From assembly GCA_902604795.1 (NCBI GenBank), contig CACKZV010000002.1:1-64000 (forward strand): a stretch of 64,000 nucleotides of DNA, given 5' to 3'. The first letter of the stretch is position 1. Each line of letters starts with the position of its first letter. This document shows positions 1-8,212 of this stretch, piece by piece. The notes beneath the pieces were generated by a model. The model was not told the origin of the DNA and searched no databases. It saw only the letters and a list, made by a program, of their open reading frames with translations. This stretch comes from an uncultured Pelagibacteraceae bacterium (GTDB lineage Bacteria; Pseudomonadota; Alphaproteobacteria; Pelagibacterales; Pelagibacteraceae). Both the position numbers and the translations under genes were made by a program.

Positions 1-1492
1 ATCTAAATGTAATATCTGCATCTTCAGCCGCATAATCTTTAGCTTCAGATATGTCAACTTCAGAAAAATTTAGTTGTTTTTTTCCGGTACCTACTAGATC
101 TTTAAATTTTATAGTTTTGTGACCTAGATGGATCTCTGAAAGTGTATCCATATTATGCCTATTTTTACCAGCATCTAGTGTGTAAGACATAAGCATAGTA
201 TCTTCCATAGAATTCAAAGTGATCCCACGGTGATAAAAGACAATAAAATCAAACTTAATATTTTGTCCTACTTTTTTAATGCTCTCATCCTCTAAATAAT
301 TCTTTAAAATTCTTAAGACTTTTTTTTCGTCAAGATTGTTTCCACTAATATGATTTAATGGAATGTAACATGCATTTCCAATTCTGTTAGAAATTGAAAT
401 ACCTACCAACTTTGCAGTGTGAGGATCTAATGAGGTTGTTTCAGTATCTATTGCAAATTCACCTATTTCTTCAGATTGTTTCATCCAATCTTCAATTTCA
501 TTTTCATTTTTGATTAATTGATAATTTTTTTTCTTAATTTCTGAGATTTTTTCTGAATTTTTATCAATATCTTTAGTTACAAGGTTATTTGTGTCTCCAT
601 ACTTTGAGATAGCAGAACTTAATAGCCTATTAAATTCCATTTCTCTTAGAAAAGAATAAAGCTTTTCTTGATCAACACTTTTTAATATGAATTCTTCAAT
701 TTTATTTTTTACTGGCACATCTTTTTTTAGTGTAACTAGTTTTTTACTAATAATTGCATCATCCTTATTATTTATTAGAGTTTCTCTTCTTTTATTTTGT
801 TTTATTTTTGACGCATTTTTTAATAAATTTTCTAAAGTTCCATATTGATTTATCAATTCAGCAGCAGTTTTAACTCCTATACCAGGTACACCAGGCACGT
901 TGTCTGTACTATCACCAGCTAAAGATTGTACATCTATTACTTTTTCAGGGGTAACTCCAAATTTATTATGTACATCGTCTTGATTTATAAATTTATTCTT
1001 CATTGGGTCATAAATTCTCACTCCTTTTTTATACAGCTGCATTAAATCTTTGTCAGAAGAAACAATTGTTACTTTTGCGCCTAAGTCTAGAATTTTCTCC
1101 ACATAAGTTGCAATTAAATCATCTGCCTCATAATTAATTAATTCAATTGAGGGTAAATTAAATGCTTTTACAGATTTCCTAATATATTCAAACTGAGGAA
1201 TTAGATCGTCAGGTGCATCAGATCTATTTCCTTTATATTCTGAATATATTTCATTTCTAAAATTTTTTCTTGCTGAATCAAATATTACAGCAAAGTGTGT
1301 AGGTTTTTCTAAATTATCATCTGATTTAGAGTCCTCTAATAATTTAAAAAGCATATTACAAAAACCGCTGACAGCACCTACTGGTAATCCATCACTTTTT
1401 CTTGTTAAAGGAGGGAGGGCGTAATATGCTCTAAAAATATAACCTGATCCATCTATTAAGTAAAAATGGTCACTTTTTTTAATTTTCTCCAT
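1..1492 (-). CDS. polA: DNA polymerase I, N-terminal part (cut by window edge)
   Basis: Reading the minus strand from the ATG at 1492 gives an open frame that runs off the left edge, about 497 codons. The N-terminal ~270 residues are the 5'-3' exonuclease (FEN-like) domain, with an early FLIDGSG-type acidic motif, SSDKDLMQL and GDSTDNVPG. From about residue 340 the Klenow 3'-5' exonuclease domain begins. It keeps the metal-binding Asp-x-Glu (D349, E351 in DTETTSLD) and a later EDAD motif, so proofreading is probably active; in many bacterial Pol I enzymes these residues are lost. The polymerase domain lies outside the window. Pol I removes primers, fills gaps and repairs DNA. It is divergent from the ABC gene, with only 50 bp between. 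Confidence 0.95.
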   Translation of the reverse strand, partial: MEKIKKSDHFYLIDGSGYIFRAYYALPPLTRKSDGLPVGAVSGFCNMLFKLLEDSKSDDNLEKPTHFAVIFDSARKNFRNEIYSEYKGNRSDAPDDLIPQFEYIRKSVKAFNLPSIELINYEADDLIATYVEKILDLGAKVTIVSSDKDLMQLYKKGVRIYDPMKNKFINQDDVHNKFGVTPEKVIDVQSLAGDSTDNVPGVPGIGVKTAAELINQYGTLENLLKNASKIKQNKRRETLINNKDDAIISKKLVTLKKDVPVKNKIEEFILKSVDQEKLYSFLREMEFNRLLSSAISKYGDTNNLVTKDIDKNSEKISEIKKKNYQLIKNENEIEDWMKQSEEIGEFAIDTETTSLDPHTAKLVGISISNRIGNACYIPLNHISGNNLDEKKVLRILKNYLEDESIKKVGQNIKFDFIVFYHRGITLNSMEDTMLMSYTLDAGKNRHNMDTLSEIHLGHKTIKFKDLVGTGKKQLNFSEVDISEAKDYAAEDADITFR

Positions 1493-1542
1493 AATGTAAT
1501 GATATCTTAATTTTTATAAATGTAATAAATGTATGCCCTCAT

Positions 1543-2481
1543 ATGAATAAAAAAAATGTCTTAACTGTTAAAAACTTAAATAAAGTTTACTCAAAAAAAG
1601 GCTCAAAACAAATACATGCACTTAATAATTTAAACTTAGAAGTGAAAGAAGGAGAAATTTTTGGGTTATTAGGACCTAATGGAGCAGGAAAAAGCACATT
1701 TATAAACATATTAGGTGGCTCAGTTATTAAAACTGAAGGTGAAGTTAATGTTTGGGGATTTAATTTAGATAAAAATCCAAGACAGGTTAGAGCGTCTATT
1801 GGAATAGTTCCGCAAGAAGTAAATTTTGATCCTTTTTTTAGTCCGAGAAAACTTCTAGAGCTTCAGGCAGGACTATATGGAATTAGAGAAAAAGATAGAA
1901 TTACAGATACTATATTGAAGTTGGTTTCATTAGAAGCACAATCTGATAGTTATGCTAGAGCTTTATCGGGGGGTATGAAGAGAAGATTACTTGTAGCAAA
2001 AGCGATGGTGCATCAACCTCCAATTATAATTTTAGATGAACCAACTGCAGGAGTAGATGTTGAGCTTAGGAATACATTGTGGGAGAATGTAAAATCTTTG
2101 AACAAACAAGGTGTAACAACAATACTTACAACTCATTATCTTGAGGAGGCAGAAAAAATGTGTGATAGAATTGGCATTCTAAGTGGAGGTAAACTGGTTG
2201 CTTTGGATACAACTGAAAATCTCTTAGAGAGAATCCAGACTAAAATTGTATATGTCACCACAGACAAAAAAACTAATATAAATGATAATACTTTTGAGTC
2301 TTTAAAAGTAATATCAAATGATGAAAAAAAATTAATTTTATCATATGAGAAAAGTAAGTTAAATATTGATAAAATAATCACTGAAATTAAAAATCAAAAC
2401 ATTAAAATACAAGACATATCAACTGATGATGGAGATCTTGAAGATGTATTTTTAAGACTTACAAAAAATCAAGTTATCTAG
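1543..2481 (+). CDS. ABC transporter ATP-binding protein (CcmA/YadG-type, partner unknown)
   Basis: 312-residue stand-alone ABC ATPase. Walker A GPNGAGKS lies at residues 44-51, the signature LSGGMKRR at 141-148, and Walker B IIILDEP at 161-167, followed by the D-loop and the H-loop (TTHYLEEAE). The ~90-residue C-terminal extension ending in DLEDVFLRLT is typical of ATPases that serve ABC-2 exporters (drug, polysaccharide or lipid type). The ABC-2 permease normally encoded next door is absent: the left neighbour is divergent polA and the right is a convergent response regulator. The substrate cannot be told. It overlaps the convergent regA end by 8 bp. Confidence 0.85.
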   Translation: MNKKNVLTVKNLNKVYSKKGSKQIHALNNLNLEVKEGEIFGLLGPNGAGKSTFINILGGSVIKTEGEVNVWGFNLDKNPRQVRASIGIVPQEVNFDPFFSPRKLLELQAGLYGIREKDRITDTILKLVSLEAQSDSYARALSGGMKRRLLVAKAMVHQPPIIILDEPTAGVDVELRNTLWENVKSLNKQGVTTILTTHYLEEAEKMCDRIGILSGGKLVALDTTENLLERIQTKIVYVTTDKKTNINDNTFESLKVISNDEKKLILSYEKSKLNIDKIITEIKNQNIKIQDISTDDGDLEDVFLRLTKNQVI

Positions 2482-3037
2482 GAGATCTTTTAGAAAGTAT
2501 TCTTTGAAGTGTTCTTCTATGCATTTTTAATCTTCTTGCAGTTTCAGAAACATTTCTGTTACACAATTCAAATACTCTATGAATATGCTCCCATTTAACT
2601 CTATCAGCAGACATCGGGTTTTCTGGCGGAGCGGCCTTTTGATTTGGATCAGCTAAAAGTGCTTTTTCAACATCATCAGCATCTGCTGGTTTGGCAATAT
2701 AATCAATTGCTCCTTCTTTAATTGCAGCAACAGCTGTAGGGATATTTCCATATCCAGTTAGCATAATAATTCTACTTTTAAGGTTTGCCTTTTGAATTTC
2801 TTTGACAACTTCAAGTCCATTCCCGTCATTTAATCTAAGATCTACAACTGCAAATGCTGGACTTTGAGACTTTACTGTTTCGATTCCAACTTTTACACTC
2901 TCAGCTTGTGTTACCATGAAGCCTTTTTTCTCCATAGCTCTCGCTAATCTTTGTCTAAACGGATTGTCGTCATCGACAATAAGAAGTGATTTATCCTCAA
3001 AATCACTCAATTTTTGCAATGTTGGTTGGTTAATCAT
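2474..3037 (-). CDS. regA: RegA/ActR/PrrA-family redox response regulator
   Basis: 187 residues, the usual length for this alphaproteobacterial family. The N-terminal receiver has the acidic cluster VDDD (21-24), the phospho-acceptor Asp at 66 (AFAVVDLRL), Thr94 and Lys116. A proline-rich hinge at about 130-140 leads to a Fis-type helix-turn-helix whose C-terminal sequence (NVSETARRLKMHRRTLQR) is almost invariant in RegA/ActR/PrrA. In relatives the protein responds to the membrane redox kinase RegB and sets respiratory, CO2- and nitrogen-related genes according to redox state. No regB is in this window. It is divergent from the polyamine operon, with 143 bp between. Confidence 0.93.
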   Translation of the reverse strand: MINQPTLQKLSDFEDKSLLIVDDDNPFRQRLARAMEKKGFMVTQAESVKVGIETVKSQSPAFAVVDLRLNDGNGLEVVKEIQKANLKSRIIMLTGYGNIPTAVAAIKEGAIDYIAKPADADDVEKALLADPNQKAAPPENPMSADRVKWEHIHRVFELCNRNVSETARRLKMHRRTLQRILSKRSPR

Positions 3038-3129
3038 AACCCCTATATGGAAATAAAATTTAATATTTCAATAGCATTATTTGCTTTACATTAATAATTT
3101 TTCTGCATAAATGCTGCAATTATGAAACT

Positions 3130-3155
3130 TGCATACTAGATATGCAGTTTTTTTT
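3130..3155 (+). promoter_or_regulatory. Hairpin plus U-tract in the leader of the polyamine operon (possible attenuator or operator)
   Basis: TGCATA (3130-3135) and TATGCA (3141-3146) form a 6-bp stem with a 5-nt loop, followed at once by eight T (3148-3155). This is 26 bp before the decarboxylase ATG at 3181. The downstream arm can also pair with an upstream CTGCATA at 3103-3109 (complement of TATGCAG at 3141-3147), so two folds are possible if transcription starts far enough upstream. As DNA it is a 17-bp palindrome around CTAGA and could equally be a repressor site. The ribosome-binding site GAGGTG follows just before the ATG. Confidence 0.35.
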
Positions 3156-3180
3156 GTAAATTTTTTTTAGAGGTGCAGAT

Positions 3181-4359
3181 ATGCAAAAATTTAAGTCAGT
3201 TGAAGAGTTAGTTAATCAACTGAGACCAACAAAACCTGTTTATTGTATTAGAAAAGAGTCAATAAAATTGGCCTCTAAATACTTTCAGAAAAACTTTCCA
3301 GGCAAAATTCTTTATGCTTTAAAAACTAATCCTCATCCGGTAGTTTTAAAAACTGTCCTTGAAAGTGGAATAAATAATTTTGATGTAGCCTCTATTGAGG
3401 AGATAAAAATTATTAGAAAATTTAGCCCAAAAGCTGATTGCTCTTATATGCACACCGTAAAGAGTAGAGAAAGTATAAAAGATGCATACTTTAAATATAA
3501 CGTACAAACTTTCTCTTTAGATACTAAGGACGAATTAATAAAAATTCTTGAGAGCACAAATCATGCAAAAGACTTAAATTTATTTGTGAGAGTTTCTGTA
3601 TCTAATGAGCATGCAGAGATAGATTTATCGAAAAAATTTGGAGCAATTAATAATGAAGCTATTGGACTTCTAAGATTAACTAAACAATATGCAAAAAAGG
3701 TTGGACTAAGTTTTCATGTTGGTTCGCAGTGCATGCACCCAATATCATATTCTAAAGGAATATTTGAAATTGGTAATATTATAAAAAAAACTAAAATTAT
3801 ACCTGATGTAATAAATATAGGTGGAGGCTTTCCAACTGTTTATCCCGATTTAGTGCCTCAATCTTTAGATAACTACTTTGATGAAATAAAAAAAAGTTTA
3901 GAAAATTTAAAGATTGAAAAACTTCCAGAAATTATATGTGAACCTGGTAGAGCAATTGTTGCAGAGAGTGGTTCTACAATAGTTAGAGTAGATTTAAGAA
4001 AAAAACAAAAACTTTATATAAATGACGGAACTTACGGAACTTTATTTGATGCTGGTGTTCCAAATATTGTATACCCTTCAAAAATGATTACTAATGGTAG
4101 AGTTATTTCAAAAAAACTAACGTCATTTGATTTCTATGGACCAACATGTGATAGCATGGATTATATGAAAGGGCCTTTTATCTTACCTAACAATATAAAA
4201 GAAAATGATTATATAGAGCTTGGACAACTTGGAGCTTATGGACTTACTTTTAGAACCAACTTTAATGGATTTTACTCGGATGAAATTTATGAAGTTGAAG
4301 ATAATCCTATAATGACCATGTATGACAAAGAAGCAAAGAAAGAGTTTCTTGTTGCTTAA
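3181..4359 (+). CDS. Fold-III PLP amino-acid decarboxylase (ornithine/lysine or arginine decarboxylase)
   Basis: 392 residues, alanine-racemase-fold decarboxylase. The PLP lysine is K48 in YALKTNP, the phosphate-binding GGGFP is at 214-218, EPGR at 254-257, and the catalytic cysteine with the substrate-binding aspartate is C323-D324 in YGPTCD. This is the ornithine/lysine decarboxylase subgroup; diaminopimelate decarboxylases differ at the CD motif. It makes a di- or polyamine precursor in the cytoplasm. Downstream aguB and aguA process agmatine, the product of arginine decarboxylation, so an arginine-decarboxylating variant is possible. Without that, the operon would hold two independent putrescine routes. 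RBS GAGGTG precedes the ATG. The stop overlaps the next start by one base (TAATG). Confidence 0.85.
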   Translation: MQKFKSVEELVNQLRPTKPVYCIRKESIKLASKYFQKNFPGKILYALKTNPHPVVLKTVLESGINNFDVASIEEIKIIRKFSPKADCSYMHTVKSRESIKDAYFKYNVQTFSLDTKDELIKILESTNHAKDLNLFVRVSVSNEHAEIDLSKKFGAINNEAIGLLRLTKQYAKKVGLSFHVGSQCMHPISYSKGIFEIGNIIKKTKIIPDVINIGGGFPTVYPDLVPQSLDNYFDEIKKSLENLKIEKLPEIICEPGRAIVAESGSTIVRVDLRKKQKLYINDGTYGTLFDAGVPNIVYPSKMITNGRVISKKLTSFDFYGPTCDSMDYMKGPFILPNNIKENDYIELGQLGAYGLTFRTNFNGFYSDEIYEVEDNPIMTMYDKEAKKEFLVA

Positions 4360-5399
4360 TGTCAGATAAAAAAAATCATTCAAACAATAGAAAGAAAGAC
4401 CTTCTTAGTAAAGAGGTTGAACATATTGATATTACTTCTTTTGATGCAAGAAAGATTGTTACCTCAATGGAAAAAATGTCTTTTGTCTCAAGGGAGACTG
4501 CAAATGCTGCAAAAATTTACAGCGAGATGATTAGAGACAAAGATTGTACGATCTTTTTAACGCTTGCAGGATCAACCTCTGCAGCGGGATGTATGCATGT
4601 GTACAGAGATTTGGTTAAATACAATATGGTTGATGCAATAGTTGCTACTGGAGCTTCAATTATTGATATGGATTTCTTTGAGGCACTAGGTTTTAAACAT
4701 TATCAGGGATCTCGATACCAAGATGATGCAGAATTAAGAAATAATTACATTGATAGAATTTATGATACTTACATTGACGAAGATGAGCTTCAAATGTGCG
4801 ATAAAACAATTGGTGAGATTGCAGACAAATTAGAGCCTAAAAGTTATACTTCAAGAGAGTTCATAAGAGAGATTGGCAAATATCTTAAAACTAACGCGAA
4901 GAAGAAAGACTCATTGATAGAGGTTGCCTATGACAACAACGTTCCAATCTTTTGTCCAGCTTTTACTGACTCAAGCGCAGGATTCGGGCTTGTAATGCAT
5001 CAAGAAAGAAATCCAAAAAATCATATCACGATAGATTCGGTAAGAGAGTTTAGAGAATTAACTGAAATTAAAATTAAATCTAAAGGATCAGGTCTTTTTA
5101 TGATCGGAGGAGGTGTACCTAAAAATTTTATTCAAGATACAGTCATATGTGCTGAACTTTTAGGTAAAAATGTAGATATGCATAAATATGCCATTCAAAT
5201 AACAGTCGCTGATTCTAGAGATGGCGCATGCAGTAGCTCAACATTAAAAGAAGCAAGCTCATGGGGCAAAGTAGATATTACAAAAGAGCAAATGGTTTTT
5301 GCTGAAGCAACAAGTGTTTTACCACTGATAGCAAGTGATGCCTATCATAAAGGAGAATGGAAAAATAGAGAGAGAAAAAATTTTTCTAAGATATTTTGA
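4359..5399 (+). CDS. speY: Deoxyhypusine-synthase-like protein, probable homospermidine-forming enzyme
   Basis: 346 residues resembling deoxyhypusine synthase throughout, including the NAD-binding TGASIIDMD (97-105) and EASSWGK at 298-304. Lys304 aligns with the lysine that carries the butylamine intermediate in eukaryotic and archaeal enzymes. Bacteria lack eIF5A, the normal protein acceptor. In Anabaena the bacterial homologue SpeY is needed for homospermidine synthesis, so a small polyamine acceptor is the likely role here. The operon (decarboxylase upstream, aguB and aguA downstream) supplies putrescine and supports a polyamine function. The exact donor and product are inferred, not visible in the sequence. 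Confidence 0.85.
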   Translation: MSDKKNHSNNRKKDLLSKEVEHIDITSFDARKIVTSMEKMSFVSRETANAAKIYSEMIRDKDCTIFLTLAGSTSAAGCMHVYRDLVKYNMVDAIVATGASIIDMDFFEALGFKHYQGSRYQDDAELRNNYIDRIYDTYIDEDELQMCDKTIGEIADKLEPKSYTSREFIREIGKYLKTNAKKKDSLIEVAYDNNVPIFCPAFTDSSAGFGLVMHQERNPKNHITIDSVREFRELTEIKIKSKGSGLFMIGGGVPKNFIQDTVICAELLGKNVDMHKYAIQITVADSRDGACSSSTLKEASSWGKVDITKEQMVFAEATSVLPLIASDAYHKGEWKNRERKNFSKIF

Positions 5400-5402
5400 T
5401 AA

Positions 5403-6284
5403 ATGATCAAAAAAATCAAAATTGGTTTAATACAAAGTAAATCTTTAGGTACGTTTCAATCTAATATTGATTTAGCTATAAAAAATATAAAAAAAGCTGC
5501 AAAAAAAAAGGCAAAGATAATTTGTCTTCCAGAGCTATTTTTAACAAATTATTTTTGTCAGACAGAAAGTCACTCAAACTTTAAATTAGCAGAAAAAATT
5601 CCAGGAAAAACCTCTAGAATATTTTGTAATCTAGCAAAGGAACTTAGTGTTGTATTAAATATTACAATGTTCGAAAAAAAAACATCTGGGTTTTATCATA
5701 ATACAAGTATCATAATTGGAGAAAATGGTAATATTTTAACTAAATATCGTAAAATGCATATACCCGATGACCCTGGTTATTATGAGAAATTTTATTTCAG
5801 TCCTGGAGACCTTGGATTTAAAAGTGTTAAGACAAAATTTGGAAAGATAGGTCCTCTTATATGTTGGGATCAATGGTTTCCAGAAGCAGCCAGATTAACA
5901 GCTTTAAAAGGAGCTCAAATTATTTTTTATCCCACTGCTATTGGATGGCATCCAAAAGAAAAAAGAAAGTTTGGAAAATCTCAATTAGATTCTTGGATCA
6001 CAATGCAAAAATCTCATGCTATTGCGAATGGAACTTATGTGGCTGCCATAAATAGGGTGGGGATAGAAAGAAAAGGTAAGAAAAAAATTGAATTTTGGGG
6101 TAATTCAATGGTGATAGATCCTAGTGGGAAAGTAATTGCAAAAGCAGGAAATAAAAAAGAAGATATTTTAGTTTGTGAGATAGATTATAAAAAAATAGAT
6201 ACCGCTAGACAGCACTGGCCTTTTTTTAGAGACAGAAGAACTGAATTTTACAAAGATATTCTAAAAAATCCAGAAGATGAGTAA
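5403..6284 (+). CDS. aguB: N-carbamoylputrescine amidase
   Basis: 293 residues, nitrilase superfamily. The Glu-Lys-Cys triad is E44 (CLPEL), K117 (KYRKMH) and C154 (LICWDQWFPE). The stretch IPDDPGYYEKFYF after the lysine is typical of AguB. It hydrolyses N-carbamoylputrescine to putrescine, CO2 and ammonia, the second step of agmatine use. It starts 3 bp after the speY-like stop, and its 3' end overlaps aguA by 8 bp, so the enzymes are probably translated in coupled fashion. The family also contains other carbon-nitrogen hydrolases, but the adjacent agmatine deiminase makes this call firm. Confidence 0.95.
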   Translation: MIKKIKIGLIQSKSLGTFQSNIDLAIKNIKKAAKKKAKIICLPELFLTNYFCQTESHSNFKLAEKIPGKTSRIFCNLAKELSVVLNITMFEKKTSGFYHNTSIIIGENGNILTKYRKMHIPDDPGYYEKFYFSPGDLGFKSVKTKFGKIGPLICWDQWFPEAARLTALKGAQIIFYPTAIGWHPKEKRKFGKSQLDSWITMQKSHAIANGTYVAAINRVGIERKGKKKIEFWGNSMVIDPSGKVIAKAGNKKEDILVCEIDYKKIDTARQHWPFFRDRRTEFYKDILKNPEDE

Positions 6285-7338
6285 AATAAGTGAATTCAGA
6301 ATGCCAGCAGAATGGGAGCCTCAAAAATCAGTTTGGATGTCGTGGCCTCAAAATAAAAATGATTGGCCTGGATTATTTCAAAAAATTCCAAATGTAGTTG
6401 GAAAAATAATAAAACATTTAACAAAATATCAGAGAATAGATTTATTAGTCAATAATACCAAAAGTATTTATACCACAAGAATATATTTAAAAAAAATAGG
6501 TTGCAATATATCTAACATTAAATTTCATAAACTTAAAACAGATAGACTTTGGTTACGAGATTCTGGACCAATATTTTTAGTCAATAAAAATAATAAAAAA
6601 AAGACCATACTTAATTTTAAATTTAATGCCTGGTCAAAATATAAAAATTTTAGAAATGATAACAAAATTAATAATTATATTAGTAGGTACTTAAATATTG
6701 AAAGTATTTTACCAAAAAAAGTAAATTCAAAAAAATTTGAAAGAATAGTAATGGAAGGAGGCGCATTTGATAGTAATGGATCGGGCTCCATATTATTAAC
6801 AAGAGAGTGCTTATTAAGTAGTAAACAAGAGAGAAATAAAGGCTTCAAAAAAATTGACTACGAAAATCTGTTTTCAAAATATTTAAATGCGAAAAACTTT
6901 ATTTGGCTTAATAAAGGAATTGTAGGAGACGATACACATGGTCATATCGATGATATCGCAAGATTTGTCTCAAAAAGAACAATTATGATTGCTGTAGAAA
7001 AAAATACATCAGATAAAAATTATAAAGCTCTTAAAGAAAATTTAAAAATATTACATAATAGTTTTGATGAAAATGGAAAAAAATTTAAAATTATTAAGGT
7101 TCCTATGCCTAGTCCAGTTGTAATAGAAAAAACTCGTGTTCCGGCGAGCTATTTAAATTTTTTCATAAGCAATAAAACAGTCTTGGTTCCAGTATTTAAT
7201 GTAAAAGAAGACAAAAAGGTTTTAAAAATTTTTAGAAAATTTTTTATAGACAGAAAAGTTATTGCCATTGATTGCACTGATTTAATTTGGGGTTTTGGAG
7301 CCATTCATTGCATGACACAACAAGAGCCAAAAATTTGA
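6277..7338 (+). CDS. aguA: Agmatine deiminase
   Basis: 353 residues, guanidine-modifying (peptidyl-arginine-deiminase-like) family. Visible motifs are MPAEWEPQ near the N-terminus, WLRDSGP, MEGGAFD, GDDTHGHIDD and the catalytic cysteine C345 in GAIHCMTQQ near the C-terminus. It converts agmatine to N-carbamoylputrescine and ammonia, the substrate of AguB just upstream. Last gene of the polyamine operon. The single base 7339 separates its stop from the convergent yhhQ stop, so there is no room for a separate terminator. Confidence 0.95.
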   Translation: MSKISEFRMPAEWEPQKSVWMSWPQNKNDWPGLFQKIPNVVGKIIKHLTKYQRIDLLVNNTKSIYTTRIYLKKIGCNISNIKFHKLKTDRLWLRDSGPIFLVNKNNKKKTILNFKFNAWSKYKNFRNDNKINNYISRYLNIESILPKKVNSKKFERIVMEGGAFDSNGSGSILLTRECLLSSKQERNKGFKKIDYENLFSKYLNAKNFIWLNKGIVGDDTHGHIDDIARFVSKRTIMIAVEKNTSDKNYKALKENLKILHNSFDENGKKFKIIKVPMPSPVVIEKTRVPASYLNFFISNKTVLVPVFNVKEDKKVLKIFRKFFIDRKVIAIDCTDLIWGFGAIHCMTQQEPKI

Positions 7339-7339
7339 A

Positions 7340-7888
7340 TTAAGCAGCTTTTAAAGTGCCTAATAATAATCTAAAAGGTATCAACATTACTAAAGCAACA
7401 AAAATCTTTACTGCTAAATCTCCTAACGAAAGTGTCACCCAAGGTATTCCTGTTCCATAAAATGAAATTGAAAAGAACAAGAATGTATCAATGGTAGAAC
7501 CAATTAATGAAGATGCAAGTGGCGCAATAAACCATTTTTTTTGTCTTAATTGATCAAATATTTGTACATCCAATAATTGAGCAATAATAAATGCTGTTCC
7601 TGAACCAATTGCTATTCTAACTGAGATTAAATCGGCAAAATTTGTTGAGAAAATTAGTGTAAACAAAATACCTATTGTAAATCCTATATATACAATTTTT
7701 CTAGCAACTAATTTACCAAAAGATCTATTTGCTAGATCAGTTATTAAAAATGCTATTGGATAACTGAATGCTCCATATGTAAGAATTTCTTGAAGACCAT
7801 AATAGTTAATTGGAAATTGAACTAAATAATTAGATGTTAAAACAACCAATCCCATTAAAAATGAGAGTGTTAAAAATACCTTATTCAT
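7340..7888 (-). CDS. yhhQ: Queuosine precursor transporter (YhhQ / VUT family)
   Basis: 182 residues with about six hydrophobic segments. It matches the DUF165/VUT family in length and in the segments around YGAFSYPIAFLITDLANRSFG and GSTIDTFLFF. Characterised members import queuosine precursors (preQ0, preQ1 or queuine) for tRNA wobble modification; the substrate here is inferred from family. The ATG overlaps the rpmB stop by one base (TAATG), so it is probably translated by coupling behind the ribosomal protein gene. A tRNA-modification role fits that neighbourhood. Confidence 0.85.
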   Translation of the reverse strand: MNKVFLTLSFLMGLVVLTSNYLVQFPINYYGLQEILTYGAFSYPIAFLITDLANRSFGKLVARKIVYIGFTIGILFTLIFSTNFADLISVRIAIGSGTAFIIAQLLDVQIFDQLRQKKWFIAPLASSLIGSTIDTFLFFSISFYGTGIPWVTLSLGDLAVKIFVALVMLIPFRLLLGTLKAA

Positions 7889-8169
7889 TATGCAGATTTA
7901 CTGACTAAAGATTTTTTTAATTTTTTAAGTCTTAACGATAAATCTCTAGACTTGGCTGAAATAAGAAATTGATCAAAACTACCTTTTTTATCTACTGATC
8001 TAACCCCAGCATTTGAGACGGTTAGTCTTAAACTTCTCTTAAGTAGTTCACTTTTAAACTTAACTTTTTTTAAATTTGGAAGAAATCTTCTTTTAGTCTT
8101 ATTGTTAGCATGACTAACGTTATGACCCTTAAGTGGGATTTTACCAGTAAGTTCACATTTTTTAGACAT
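7888..8169 (-). CDS. rpmB: 50S ribosomal protein bL28
   Basis: 93 residues, the length usual in Alphaproteobacteria. It begins [10 protein letters not shown] and contains [19 protein letters not shown], the bL28 signature. It is a structural protein of the large subunit near the E-site side. It is followed by yhhQ with a one-base overlap and preceded by a 43-bp gap after pyrD on the same strand. Confidence 0.97.
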   Translation of the reverse strand: MSKKCELTGKIPLKGHNVSHANNKTKRRFLPNLKKVKFKSELLKRSLRLTVSNAGVRSVDKKGSFDQFLISAKSRDLSLRLKKLKKSLVSKSA

Positions 8170-8212
8170 AAATTATGAGCCTGTATAGGATCTGAATCTT
8201 ATCGCGTCAAGA

